Source of the DNA: RGIG6375 sp964472725
Lineage (GTDB): Bacteria > Bacillota > Clostridia > Oscillospirales > Oscillospiraceae
Reading direction: 5' to 3'
Length of the DNA: 64,000 nt
Assembly: GCA_964472725.1 (NCBI GenBank)
Contig: CAYYLZ010000004.1
Coordinates: 1 to 64,000 of the forward strand
The notes beneath the pieces are model-generated. The model worked only from the letters and a program-made list of their open reading frames with translations. It made no database searches and was not told the DNA's origin. Position 1 is the first letter of the stretch; every line of letters starts with the position of its first letter. Below, piece by piece: positions 16,779 through 25,824 of this stretch. A program made the translations under genes and the position numbers.

Positions 16779-17389
16779 GAGTTTTTTTTGAAAATTTCAA
16801 CCTGCCGGGAAATATAATATCCTGTATACAAAATTTTAAAAAATAGATTGGCACGTTATGTGTTTTTATGATAGACTTATCGTGTGGTTTTGCGCCCGTA
16901 CACCGCGAGCGTCAAATAAACTCAACCCATCTAACGCAGGGCAGGGGCGTGCCTCTGCCGTCAATGAGCAGTAAAAATATATGTCATGCTGAGGCTTTGC
17001 TGAAGCATCTCCGCACCTATTGCAGATTGGCAGTTATCCCGCTGCGGAGGTCCTTCGCTGCTCTCAGGATGAATGTATTTTGGGGTTTTTTCCACATTGT
17101 CGTTTTTGCCTGCCATATCGTTACGCCGGAGATTGCCACGCTTCGCTCGCAATGACGGAAAAAACTAAACACCCCCATGCGTCATTCAGAGGGCGAAGCC
17201 CGAAGAATCCCCTGCGTAGACGCACCGCTGTCGTCACTGCATACCGCTCAACCGGGGGATTCCTCGCAAGCTCGGAATGACATAAACGGTGGTTCGTTGT
17301 ATAAACACGCAATCCAATTAAATCGCACGCACCCCATCAATTCTCAATTCTCAATTCTCAATTACGCACACGAAAGGAGCGTTCCCGAT
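16779..17389. repeat. Intergenic repeats before the GH3 gene
   Basis: No gene is seen. A GTAGGG-type GC hairpin lies near 16940-16962 and degenerate family A halves at about 16980-17156. A full 101-bp family A element lies at 17181-17281. Family D heptamers at about 17338-17363 end just before the GH3 ribosome site. Confidence 0.7.
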
Positions 17390-19759
17390 ATGAACACCAA
17401 AATAAGAGCCAAGGAGCTGGTCGTTCAGATGACCCTGGAGGAAAAGGCCTCCCTCTGCTCCGGCGCAAGCGCATGGACACTCAAGGGTATCGAGCGCCTT
17501 GGTATCCCCGAAATATTCATTACCGACGGCCCTCACGGCCTGCGCAAGCAGAACGGTCCCGGCCTTGGCGACTCCGTTCCCGCCACCTGCTTCCCCACCG
17601 CCTGCGCCACCGCCTGCTCCTTCGACCGCGGCCTGCTCTTTGAAATGGGCGCCGCCATTGCCGACGAGTGCAGGCAGGAGAACGTAGCCGTTCTTCTCGG
17701 CCCCGGCGTGAACATCAAGCGCAACCCCCTCTGCGGCCGTAACTTTGAGTATTTCAGCGAGGATCCCCTGCTGGCGGGCGAAATGGGCGCAGCCTTTGTA
17801 AAGGGCGTTCAGAGCCGTGGCGTGGGCGTATCCCTGAAGCACTTTGCCGCCAACAATCAGGAGACCCGCCGCCTTATCGGCAACTCCGTTATCGACGAGC
17901 GCACCCTGCGTGAAATTTATCTCGCCGCCTTCGAGCGCGTGGTAAAGCAGGCTGAGCCATGGACTCTCATGTGCGCCTACAACCAGCTCAACGGCGAGTT
18001 CTGCTCCGAGAACAAGTACCTGCTCACCGACATTCTCCGTGACGAATGGGGCTTTGACGGCCTCGTTATGTCCGACTGGGGCGCTGTAAGCGACCGCGTG
18101 AAGGGCGTTGAGGCCGGTCTTGACCTTGAAATGCCCGGCGGCGACACATGGAACGACGAGCTTATCGTCAAGGCCGTAAACGAAGGCACTCTGGACGAAC
18201 ACTATGTTGACACCTGCGCCGAGCGCATCGTGGAGCTTATTCTCCGCTCCCTTGATCGGGTGCAGGAAGAGTACGACGCGGAGGTTCATCACGCCCTCGC
18301 CCGCCGTATCGCCATCGCCTCCTCCGTTCTGGTTAAGAACGAGGGACTGCTCCCCGCCTCCATTTTCAAATCCGCCGCCGTTATCGGCACCTTCGCCGAC
18401 GTGCCCCGCTATCAGGGCTCCGGCTCCTCCCGCATCACCCCCACCATGCTGGACACCGCAAAGCGCGAGCTCACCAAGGCAGGCGTAAAGTTCGCCTACG
18501 CCCCCGGCTACAATCTTAACGACGCAGACCCCAACGAGGCGCTTATAAACGAGGCCTGTGAGGCCGCCAAGGGCAAGGATATCGTCTACATATTCGCCGG
18601 CCTGCCGGACGCATTCGAGTCCGAGGGCTTTGACCGCGAGAACATCAAGATGCCCCGCGCTCACACCGAGCTTATCCGCCGCGTTTCCGAGGTAAACGAA
18701 AATGTCGCGGTTATCCTCTCCTGCGGCTCCGTTGTTGATATGTCCTGGGAAAGCTACGCCAAGGCTATCCTTATCTCCTATCTGGGCGGTCAGGCCGGCG
18801 CGGGCGCAGCCGTGGATATTCTCCTCGGCCGCGTAAATCCCTGCGGCAAGCTGGCCGAAACCTGGCCCATGAAGCTGGAGGACGTACCCAGCAACGCCAA
18901 CTTCCCCGGCACCAACCTGAACGTGGAGTACCGTGAGGGTCTCAACGTGGGCTACCGCTACTTCGATACCGCAGGCGTAGAGCCCCGCTACCCCTTCGGC
19001 TACGGCCTTAGCTACACCAGATTCGAAATTACCGACCTGCTGGTAAGCGCCCGCCGCGCCGCTGACGACGACGAGATCACCGTTTCCTGCATGGTCACCA
19101 ATATGGGCAGCATGCCCGGCGCGGAGATCGTGCAGCTGTACATCTCCCCCGCCGCCGGCGACAAGGTGTACCGCCCCGTCAAGGAGCTCAGAGGCTTCGA
19201 GAAGGTTCGCCTTAACCCCGGCGAGAGCAAGCGCGTATGGTTCAAGCTGGGCGGCCGCGACTTCGCCTATTATAATGTGGACGCAAAGCAATGGACTGTG
19301 GATAACGGCAGCTACATCGTGGGCATCGGCAACTCCAGCCGCAACATCGTTCTGCAGAGCGCCGTCCATATCCTCAACACCGACGGCATCAAGCCCGAGG
19401 ACAAGCGCGCCAAGCTGGGTAGTTATTACGATGTAAAGCCCGGCGTATTCGCAACCGACGCCGAGTTTGAGGCTCTGCTGGGTCATCTCATTCCCGACGG
19501 CAGCTTCGGCGCAGGTCCCTTCACCATCAACTCCTGCGTAAAAGACCTGCTCACCTGCGAGGAAGGCCGCAAAATCATGGACAAGTACATGGAAAACGGC
19601 AAGATGAAGTCCCTCGATGACGACGATTTTACCCACATGTTCGAGAAATCCTTCCTTGAAATGCCCATTCGCGCTCTGGGTATGATGGACCCCGAGGTGT
19701 TCTCCAAGGCCAACCTGCCCGTACTTGTAGAGCGCCTGAATAAGTCCCGCAGTATGTAA
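17390..19759 (+). CDS. Glycoside hydrolase family 3 beta-glycosidase
   Basis: A 789-residue GH3 enzyme that removes terminal beta-linked glucose or similar sugars from oligosaccharides. The N-terminal barrel has ITDGPHGLR (about 43-51), KHFAANNQE (about 151-159) and the nucleophile motif VMSDWGAV (Asp about 229). The second alpha/beta domain contains FESEGFDRENIKMP, with the likely acid/base region. A fibronectin-III-like domain follows (FGYGLSYTRFEI, then LKGG-type strands at about 540-650). An additional C-terminal region of about 110 residues is present. ATG 17390 has GAAAGGAG upstream. No signal peptide is seen, so it probably works on imported sugars. Confidence 0.92.
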   Translation: MNTKIRAKELVVQMTLEEKASLCSGASAWTLKGIERLGIPEIFITDGPHGLRKQNGPGLGDSVPATCFPTACATACSFDRGLLFEMGAAIADECRQENVAVLLGPGVNIKRNPLCGRNFEYFSEDPLLAGEMGAAFVKGVQSRGVGVSLKHFAANNQETRRLIGNSVIDERTLREIYLAAFERVVKQAEPWTLMCAYNQLNGEFCSENKYLLTDILRDEWGFDGLVMSDWGAVSDRVKGVEAGLDLEMPGGDTWNDELIVKAVNEGTLDEHYVDTCAERIVELILRSLDRVQEEYDAEVHHALARRIAIASSVLVKNEGLLPASIFKSAAVIGTFADVPRYQGSGSSRITPTMLDTAKRELTKAGVKFAYAPGYNLNDADPNEALINEACEAAKGKDIVYIFAGLPDAFESEGFDRENIKMPRAHTELIRRVSEVNENVAVILSCGSVVDMSWESYAKAILISYLGGQAGAGAAVDILLGRVNPCGKLAETWPMKLEDVPSNANFPGTNLNVEYREGLNVGYRYFDTAGVEPRYPFGYGLSYTRFEITDLLVSARRAADDDEITVSCMVTNMGSMPGAEIVQLYISPAAGDKVYRPVKELRGFEKVRLNPGESKRVWFKLGGRDFAYYNVDAKQWTVDNGSYIVGIGNSSRNIVLQSAVHILNTDGIKPEDKRAKLGSYYDVKPGVFATDAEFEALLGHLIPDGSFGAGPFTINSCVKDLLTCEEGRKIMDKYMENGKMKSLDDDDFTHMFEKSFLEMPIRALGMMDPEVFSKANLPVLVERLNKSRSM

Positions 19760-19786
19760 TATTTATTCATTCCAATATGCATTTTT

Positions 19787-19820
19787 ATCCACCGGTGTTT
19801 TCGCACCGGTGGATTTTTTT
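19787..19820 (+). terminator. Terminator after the GH3 gene
   Basis: An 11-bp perfect stem ATCCACCGGTG / CACCGGTGGAT with a TTTTCG loop, followed by TTTTTT. Confidence 0.9.
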
Positions 19821-20010
19821 GGTATGTCGTTCAACTAAAACGGGCGGCCACACAGGGCCGCACCTACGCAAAAACCAACAATAAAACCCTAAACTCATGT
19901 CATTCCGAGCACAGCGAGGAATCCCTCGGTTGAGCGGTGAGCGGTAACATCTGCCCTGCGGTCGTTTGGGGGATGCTTCGCTGACGCTCAGCATGACATA
20001 AAATACAAAA
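19821..20010. repeat. Intergenic family A element
   Basis: No gene is seen. A family A element of 99 bp lies at 19899-19997, with GTCATTC at one end and CATGAC at the other. The rest has no recognisable content. Confidence 0.7.
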
Positions 20011-20040
20011 GGGTGCGCAGTAACGATTTACTACGCACCC
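20011..20040 (-). terminator. Terminator of the tandem esterase operon
   Basis: On the minus strand, stem GGGTGCG-AGTAA / TTACT-CGCACCC with one mismatch and loop ATCG, then TTTTGTATTTT, about 30 bp after the stop of the second esterase. Confidence 0.8.
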
Positions 20041-20071
20041 TCATTATCAATTATACATTATCAATTATCAA

Positions 20072-20896
20072 TTAATCATCGATCCAGAAGGGATTGGGGA
20101 AGGCGGGTACGCGGTCAAGGTCGATATAGGAAAGACCGTGGCGCAGATGGGGGAAGAAGAATATATTCTCGTGAGTGCCGGGGCCTTCCACGTACATGTG
20201 AGCCACGCCCAGCTTCAGCAGGTCGCCGTGAAGCTCACGGGCGGGCATTACCAGCATATCGTTTCTGCCGCAGGCGAGGTAGATGGAGGGGAGCTGAGCG
20301 CCCTCCGCCTTCAGGCGGGCAGCCAGCACGGCGGGGTTGTTTTCGCTTTCGGGATACTTGTCAAGATCGCCGAAAACGGAGGCGAAGAAGCCCCGGGTAG
20401 CGCCTACGGGATTGGGCTCGTCGGTGGAATTGGCGATGTCGTACTTGACCAGCGCGGGGCTGATGGCAACGATGTGGCCGAAGGTATCGTGGAAGCGCAT
20501 ACCGTTGATGAGCGCGCCGAAGCCGCCCATGGAAATGCCGCCGATGATGGTGTCCTCACGCTTATCGGACAGGGGGAATACCTTGCGGGTGAACTCCACA
20601 AGCTCCTTGCCTATAAGCTGGGAATACATATCAAGTCTGCCCATGTCGTCCACGTAGAAATGGTTGTCGCCCTCGGGCATGATAATTGCAAGATTATTCA
20701 TCTGAGCGATCTCGCCAATGTCGCCGCCCTTGAACCAGTCCATGGAGCCGCCGGTGTAGCCGTGAAGCAGATAAAGGGTCTTGAGGGGCTTCATGGGGCC
20801 GGGCATGGGGAACATGGTATCGCCGGGAAGAAATGCGGTGAAGTTAACGGGGCGATGCAGGCTCATGGAAGTGAAGGTACACTGGATAATTGCCAT
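20072..20896 (-). CDS. Esterase D/feruloyl-esterase-like alpha/beta hydrolase (second of pair)
   Basis: A 274-residue alpha/beta hydrolase of the putative esterase (esterase D/antigen 85-like) superfamily. Visible: oxyanion region LYLLHGYTG (about 42-50), nucleophile elbow GGISMGGFGAL (Ser about 121) and a late GPGTHE with the likely catalytic His (about 241). It is a paralogue of the gene just upstream. Its start follows that gene's stop by one base, with the ribosome site AAAGGAGG inside the upstream gene, so the two are co-transcribed. No signal peptide. Likely a cytoplasmic deacylase acting on sugar esters or other small acyl esters. Confidence 0.8.
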   Translation of the reverse strand: MAIIQCTFTSMSLHRPVNFTAFLPGDTMFPMPGPMKPLKTLYLLHGYTGGSMDWFKGGDIGEIAQMNNLAIIMPEGDNHFYVDDMGRLDMYSQLIGKELVEFTRKVFPLSDKREDTIIGGISMGGFGALINGMRFHDTFGHIVAISPALVKYDIANSTDEPNPVGATRGFFASVFGDLDKYPESENNPAVLAARLKAEGAQLPSIYLACGRNDMLVMPARELHGDLLKLGVAHMYVEGPGTHENIFFFPHLRHGLSYIDLDRVPAFPNPFWIDD

Positions 20897-20897
20897 G

Positions 20898-21779
20898 TCA
20901 GTTTTCCTCCTTTCCGATCACGTCGAATTCAGGGTCGTAGTTATTTACGAAGAAGGGGTTCATGAACGCGCCGCCCACCTTGCCCAGTGCGTGCTCAAGG
21001 CCGCGGGCCAGGAACTTTCTCCAGAAGGGCCACTCGTGTGTTCCGGGGCCTTCTTCGTATACATGGGCAAAGCCGATGGAGTCGAGATAGCGGTGCAGAT
21101 CGCGGTTGGGGTCGGAAAGGCTGTCGTTGTAGCCGCAGGCGAAGTAAAGGTCGGGCAGCTCCCTGCCGCTGTCAATAAGCTCCTTGGCGATGCGGCGGGG
21201 ATCGTTTACGCCGAACTCCACCTTGTCCAGATCGCCGAACAGACGCTCGTAATAATACTTATTTACGCCCAGCATATTGACCTCTTCGCCAACGCCCTTG
21301 ATGGAATTGGTGATGATGGCGGAGGAAAGGCCGATAATGTGGCCGAAGGTGTCGCTGAACTCAAGGCCGTTTCTTATAGCGCCGTAGCCGCCCATGGAAA
21401 GACCGGCTATGAGGGTGTCCTCACGCTTGTCGGAAAGGGGGAATATCTTGCGGGTGTATTCCACCAGCTCCTTACCGATATAGGTCGCGCCCTTAACGCC
21501 GCTGGTGGGCTGGTCAACGTAGAAGCCGTTGTCGCCGGAGGGCATTACCACCGCAAGGCCGTACTGCTGGGAAAGCTCGTTGATGGGAGTGTTCAGCAGC
21601 CAGTCGTTGCAGTTGCCCATGTAGCCGTGGAGCAGATAGAGGGTCTTGAACTTCTGCTTGCCGGCGGCCTCGCTGCCGGTGGCAGGAATGGGGCCGGGCA
21701 TCTCAGCCGGCAGAAGAACATGAATACCCACCTGACGGCCAAGGCTTACGGAAAAGAAGTTTACCTGAAACCATGCCAT
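20898..21779 (-). CDS. Esterase D/feruloyl-esterase-like alpha/beta hydrolase (first of pair)
   Basis: A 293-residue paralogue of the following gene, with LYLLHGYMGNCNDW (about 47-60), nucleophile elbow AGLSMGGYGAI (Ser about 128) and GPGTHEWPFW carrying the probable catalytic His (about 249). The two proteins share the same order of motifs and the segments LVEYTRKIFPLSDKREDT and LVEFTRKVFPLSDKREDT, which shows a tandem duplication. It heads the operon; a GAAAGGATTG site lies before the start. The substrate is unknown. The neighbouring GH3 and CE15 genes suggest a role in plant-glycan ester removal. Confidence 0.8.
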   Translation of the reverse strand: MAWFQVNFFSVSLGRQVGIHVLLPAEMPGPIPATGSEAAGKQKFKTLYLLHGYMGNCNDWLLNTPINELSQQYGLAVVMPSGDNGFYVDQPTSGVKGATYIGKELVEYTRKIFPLSDKREDTLIAGLSMGGYGAIRNGLEFSDTFGHIIGLSSAIITNSIKGVGEEVNMLGVNKYYYERLFGDLDKVEFGVNDPRRIAKELIDSGRELPDLYFACGYNDSLSDPNRDLHRYLDSIGFAHVYEEGPGTHEWPFWRKFLARGLEHALGKVGGAFMNPFFVNNYDPEFDVIGKEEN

Positions 21780-22108
21780 AGTAGATCAATCCTTTCGTTA
21801 AGACAGAGTTTCCCCCGTCCCTTTGTTTATGCCTTGATTTTACCATATTTTTCTTTGCGTAGCAACGATTAATAATTGAAAATTGAGAATTGAGAATTAT
21901 GGGTACAGTGCAGTTCTTTACTGCTGTGCACCGCCGTTTATGTCACCCTGAGCGCAGCGAAGGGTCTCCGCAGCAAAATAGCCGCCAATCTAAAATCGAG
22001 TTGTAGGGCGGCTTGCCCTCAAGAGGAAGCCTAACCGATACGGTATATTACCGCAAGAACTATACGCACCAATAATTCTCAATTCTCAATTTTTCCACAC
22101 AATTCCCC
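21780..22108. repeat. Intergenic region upstream of dnaA
   Basis: No gene is seen. It holds heptamers of family D in reverse orientation at about 21877-21899, a partial family A at about 21950-21975, a family C fragment at about 22003-22022, further AATTCTC copies at 22075-22090, and one DnaA-box-like site TTTTCCACA at 22091-22099. Confidence 0.65.
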
Positions 22109-22137
22109 TTGTATTACATCGGCAAATATGGTATATT
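22109..22137 (+). promoter_or_regulatory. Promoter of dnaA
   Basis: -35 TTGTAT (22109-22114) and -10 TATATT (22132-22137) with a 17-bp spacer. A DnaA-box-like TTTTCCACA at 22091-22099 lies ten bases upstream, so self-regulation by DnaA is plausible. Confidence 0.6.
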
Positions 22138-22199
22138 TATTATAATAATGTATTACTATAAGTATAGATATATCTAATATATAGAAATGGGCGAAAAAT

Positions 22200-23507
22200 A
22201 TGAACTCTTCTTCCGAAGTATGGAGCGCGGTGCTGGCGCTTCTCGAAAAAGACCTTACGGTCACAGCCATGAACACATGGTTCAGCGACTGCGAGTTCGT
22301 TGAGCTTAAGGAGAGCATGCTGGTTCTCCATTGCCCCTCGGAATTCCGCCGCAACGTTATCCTTAACGTCTACCCTGACCGCATCAAGGACGCGCTTCGG
22401 GAGATCTTCGGCAGCGGCGACTTTGAAATAATGGTTCTCACCGACGATGAATACGCCGATTACGCAGGCGAGGTAAAGACCAGCGTTGACCCCTTCGACG
22501 ATTCCCGCTTCACCTTCGACCGCTTCGTTGTCGGCCCATCCAACCAGCTTGCCCACGCTGCCGCAAAGGCCGTTGCAGGCAAAAGCTCCGGCACATATAA
22601 CCCCCTTTTCATTTACGGCGGCCCCGGCCTCGGCAAGACTCACCTGCTCTACGCCATCGGCCACGAGCTTAAGCGTTCCCGTCAGGATTACCGCATCGTA
22701 TACATCAAGGGTGACGAATTCACTAACGAGCTGGTCAACGCCATTCAGAGCGGCAAGAACACCGAGTTCCGCAATAAATACCGCTACGCCGACCTGCTCA
22801 TGGTGGACGATATCCAGTTCATCGCCGGTAAGATACAGACTCAGGAAGAGTTCTTCCACACCTTCAACACCCTCTACGAGGCCGGAAAACAGATCGTGCT
22901 GACCTCCGACCGTCCTCCCAAGGAAATGCTTCGCCTGGAGGAAAGACTGCGTTCCCGCTTCGAATGGGGCGTCCTGGTGGACATTCAGCCGCCGGACTAC
23001 GAAACCCGTCTTGCCATAGTGCGCAACAAGGCTCACAGCATGGGCGTACCTCTTGAGGACAATATCGCCGCCTACATAGCCGAGAACGTCACCGAGAATA
23101 TCCGTCAGCTTGAAGGCACCGTAAAGAAAATTCTCGCCTACCGTGAGCTTATCGTTGACGCTGACATAAACATCGACCTTGTGGAGCGTATCACCAAGGA
23201 AATAATCCGCGGCGACCGGGAGTACACCCCCGAGATGATAATCGAAAAGGTGGCGGCCTATTATTCCATCACCGTTGAGGACATCAAGGGCAGCAGCCGC
23301 CAGAAAAACACCGCTCTCGCCCGTCAGATATCCATGTACCTTATCCGCAAGCTCATAAACATGCCTCTTGCCGACATAGGCGAGGTAATGGGCGGCAAGG
23401 ATCACTCCACGGTCATGCACTCCATCAAAAAGATAGAAAGCGCCATGGCCACCCCCGAATTCGCCGACGTTATCCGCGACATCACCGCGAATATTACCAA
23501 TAAGTAA
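22200..23507 (+). CDS. dnaA: Chromosomal replication initiator DnaA
   Basis: A 435-residue DnaA that binds DnaA boxes and opens the origin. Domain I is at residues 1-80 (WSAVLALLEKDLT). The AAA+ domain has Walker A GGPGLGKTHLL (about 140-150) and Walker B LLMVDDIQFI (about 200). The C-terminal DNA-binding helix-turn-helix ends with the signature GGKDHSTVMHSIKKIE (about 398-413). Domain II is very short. It is followed by oriC and dnaN. The ribosome site is weak (no clear GGAGG), as if translation is kept low. Confidence 0.98.
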   Translation: MNSSSEVWSAVLALLEKDLTVTAMNTWFSDCEFVELKESMLVLHCPSEFRRNVILNVYPDRIKDALREIFGSGDFEIMVLTDDEYADYAGEVKTSVDPFDDSRFTFDRFVVGPSNQLAHAAAKAVAGKSSGTYNPLFIYGGPGLGKTHLLYAIGHELKRSRQDYRIVYIKGDEFTNELVNAIQSGKNTEFRNKYRYADLLMVDDIQFIAGKIQTQEEFFHTFNTLYEAGKQIVLTSDRPPKEMLRLEERLRSRFEWGVLVDIQPPDYETRLAIVRNKAHSMGVPLEDNIAAYIAENVTENIRQLEGTVKKILAYRELIVDADINIDLVERITKEIIRGDREYTPEMIIEKVAAYYSITVEDIKGSSRQKNTALARQISMYLIRKLINMPLADIGEVMGGKDHSTVMHSIKKIESAMATPEFADVIRDITANITNK

Positions 23508-23719
23508 AAGAAAACACCCGTCATGCAGAGCGAAGTGAAGCATCTCCCTAATGGTTCTGCCGCAATCGTTACTGCATATCCCTCAACCGGGGGATTCCTC
23601 GCAGGCTCGGAATGACAGTTATTTAAGTTTAATTCAGCTGGCGCTCCTCGCAATGACATAAACGGTAATGCACCGCAAAAACGACACGCACCGCACCGAT
23701 AATTCTCAATTATTTATTA
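23508..23719. repeat. Region between dnaA and the DnaA-box cluster
   Basis: No gene is seen. A 97-bp family A element (23520-23616) starts 13 bases after the dnaA stop and is followed by further related fragments up to about 23715. The repeat thus sits directly beside the replication origin. Confidence 0.7.
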
Positions 23720-23732
23720 AAAAACCTAACTT

Positions 23733-23945
23733 TTGAACATTATCCACATAGTTTTCCACAAGTTGACATCTTAACTGTGCAAAACTTTTCCGTCAAAATC
23801 CCTGTGGAAAACCCATAATTTCTTCCACATTTTTATCCACAGCCAAAACCCGCGCCACATCTCACCTTTTCCCCCTTTTCCACCGTTTTTTCATTCTAAT
23901 ACAACTAAAACTAAAAAAATATCTTTTCTATTCTATTCTATGCGG
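23733..23945. other. oriC: DnaA-box cluster and AT-rich unwinding region
   Basis: DnaA boxes: TTATCCACA at 23740-23748, TTTTCCACA at 23752-23760, TGTGGAAAA at 23803-23811 (reverse), TCTTCCACA at 23821-23829 (weak) and TTATCCACA at 23833-23841. An AT-rich stretch at about 23886-23945, with repeated CTA/TAG triplets, follows and could be the unwinding element. The site lies between dnaA and dnaN, a common Firmicutes arrangement. Confidence 0.9.
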
Positions 23946-24018
23946 CGAAAGTCGCCGATATTCTCTTTTTAGTGCGTCCGGCTGTTGAAAACCGGAGAAA
24001 CGAAAGGAACGAACCGAT

Positions 24019-25140
24019 ATGAAATTTACCTGTGAAAAATCCGCTCTGGCAAACGCCATCAGTATAGCTTCCCGCACCGTAGCCATGAAGAGCACCATTC
24101 CCGCTCTCGAGGGTCTGCTTATCGAAGCCAGAGGCATGGAAGCCGTTATCTCCGGCTATAATCTGAAAACCGGTATCCGCACCGCTCTGGACGCCGTGGT
24201 CACCGAGCCGGGCAGCATCGTTCTCAACGCCAAGCTTTTCGGCGATATCGTCCGCAAAATGCCCGACGATACCGTCAGCTTCGACACCGACGACGGCTAC
24301 ATGGTAAAGCTCTGCTGCGGCATGAGCAGCTTCGACATTATGGGTACCTCCGCCGACGATTATCCTGAGCTGCCCTCCGTTGACGCGCTGGAGAAGATAA
24401 ACATTGCCGAAGGCGTACTGAAGGAACTTATTGGCGAAACCCTCTTCGCCGTCAGCACCAACGAGGCAAGACCTATCCACACCGGTTCCCTTTTCGAGAT
24501 TGAAAACGGACTTCTCACCGTAGTCAGCGTTGACGGCTTCCGTCTTGCGCTGCGCCGTGAGGAGATTGAAAGCGACAGCGAGGAAAAGATAAGCTTCGTC
24601 GTTCCCGGCGCCGCCCTTTCCGAGGTGGAAAAGATAGCCGCCGACAGCGAGGAGCAGGCCACCATCTGCCTTGGCGACAAGCACATTATGTTCATTATCG
24701 GTTCCACCGAGCTTGTTTCCCGCCGTTTGGAGGGCGAATTCCTCGATTACAACAAGTCTATCCCCGCCACAGGTAAAATTAGCCTTACCGTAAACAGACG
24801 CGAACTGAGCGGAATTATCGAGCGCATATCCCTGCTCATCAGTGAAAAGTACAAGAGTCCCGTTCGCTGCAAGTTCAGCGACGGCAACCTGAGAGTAAGC
24901 ACCGCCACCGCCCTTGGTAAGGCTGTGGACGAATGTGAGATCACCGGCGACGGTCAGGGTCTAGAGATCGGCTTCAATAACCGTTACCTCCTTGACGCTC
25001 TCAAGGCCGCTCCCTCCGATGACCTGCGCCTGCAGCTCAGCTCCCCCGTTGCCCCCTGCGTTATCCTCCCCGCCGACGAAGAGGACAATAGCTTCGTTTA
25101 CCTGATCCTCCCCGTCCGCATCAGAGCCGAAGAGGAATAA
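24019..25140 (+). CDS. dnaN: DNA polymerase III beta subunit (sliding clamp)
   Basis: A 373-residue clamp protein that forms a ring around DNA and tethers the polymerase. Three similar domains of about 120 residues are evident. The start MKFTCEKSALANAISIASRTV and the end YLILPVRI are typical, the latter close to the usual PMRL terminus. GAAAGGA precedes ATG 24019. It is the first gene on the right side of oriC, transcribed in the direction of the fork. Confidence 0.98.
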   Translation: MKFTCEKSALANAISIASRTVAMKSTIPALEGLLIEARGMEAVISGYNLKTGIRTALDAVVTEPGSIVLNAKLFGDIVRKMPDDTVSFDTDDGYMVKLCCGMSSFDIMGTSADDYPELPSVDALEKINIAEGVLKELIGETLFAVSTNEARPIHTGSLFEIENGLLTVVSVDGFRLALRREEIESDSEEKISFVVPGAALSEVEKIAADSEEQATICLGDKHIMFIIGSTELVSRRLEGEFLDYNKSIPATGKISLTVNRRELSGIIERISLLISEKYKSPVRCKFSDGNLRVSTATALGKAVDECEITGDGQGLEIGFNNRYLLDALKAAPSDDLRLQLSSPVAPCVILPADEEDNSFVYLILPVRIRAEEE

Positions 25141-25156
25141 AAAATAAATATTATCC

Positions 25157-25257
25157 GTCATTCAGAGGGCGAAGCCCGAAGAATCCCCTATATAGACGTA
25201 TTGCAGTTGTTACTGCATGGCACTCAACCGGGAGATTCCTCGCAGGCTTGGAATGAC
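25157..25257. repeat. Family A element (101 bp)
   Basis: Bounded by GTCATTC and GAATGAC; lies between dnaN and the S4-domain gene. Confidence 0.85.
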
Positions 25258-25285
25258 AGCGTATAGTATATAAAGGAAAAACACC

Positions 25286-25546
25286 ATGAAACAGAGAATC
25301 GAAATTCACACCGAATTTATAAAACTGGACGCGCTGCTCAAATTCGCCGCGGTTGTCGAGACCGGCGGCGACGCCAAGCTGGCCGTGCAGGACGGCGACG
25401 TTAAGGTAAACGGCGAGGTCTGCACCATGCGCGGCAAGAAAATTTACCCCGGCGACACCGTCGAACTGGACGGCATCAAGCTGCTGGTAGTCAAGGAAGG
25501 CTCCGCCGCCGGCGAAAGCTTCAAGGTAAAGCTGAAGAGAAAGTAA
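25286..25546 (+). CDS. yaaA: S4-domain RNA-binding protein (YaaA/RlbA type)
   Basis: An 86-residue protein with one S4 RNA-binding fold. Visible are IKLDALLKFAAVVETGGDAKLAVQDGDVKVNGEV with the S4 arginine/lysine-rich turn and MRGKKIYPGDTVEL. The family sits between dnaN and recF in many Firmicutes and is linked to ribosome assembly. An AAAGG site lies upstream of ATG 25286. Confidence 0.9.
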   Translation: MKQRIEIHTEFIKLDALLKFAAVVETGGDAKLAVQDGDVKVNGEVCTMRGKKIYPGDTVELDGIKLLVVKEGSAAGESFKVKLKRK

Positions 25547-25635
25547 GTTTAAGCGTGTAGGGCGGGGGTGTGCCCCGCCGCCATGTAACGATACGCACCG
25601 CAGTAACGATAAAAAACGCAAAATCCGAAAAATAT

Positions 25636-25740
25636 GTCATTCCGAGTGTCAACGAGGAATCCCCCCGTTGAATGGCATGCAGTAACGACATCGGCAAAAC
25701 CATCCGAGGGATTCTTCGGCACTGCGTGCCTCTGAATGAC
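25636..25740. repeat. Family A element (105 bp, reverse orientation)
   Basis: GTCATTCCGAG end at 25636 and CTGAATGAC end at 25740. A GTAGGG-type GC hairpin lies just before at about 25557-25583, and family D-like AATTATCAATTCTC repeats follow at about 25786-25817, directly before recF. Confidence 0.8.
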
Positions 25741-25824
25741 GCAAAAATTGGTGAACCCGCAAAAACGACACATGCCGCACCAATAATTATCAATTCTCAA
25801 TTATCAATTTTCAATTAAAAAGCT

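Noticed and set aside
17351..19636. A 761-codon minus-strand open frame opposite the GH3 gene
   Set aside because: It is the antisense shadow of a gene with intact GH3 catalytic motifs.
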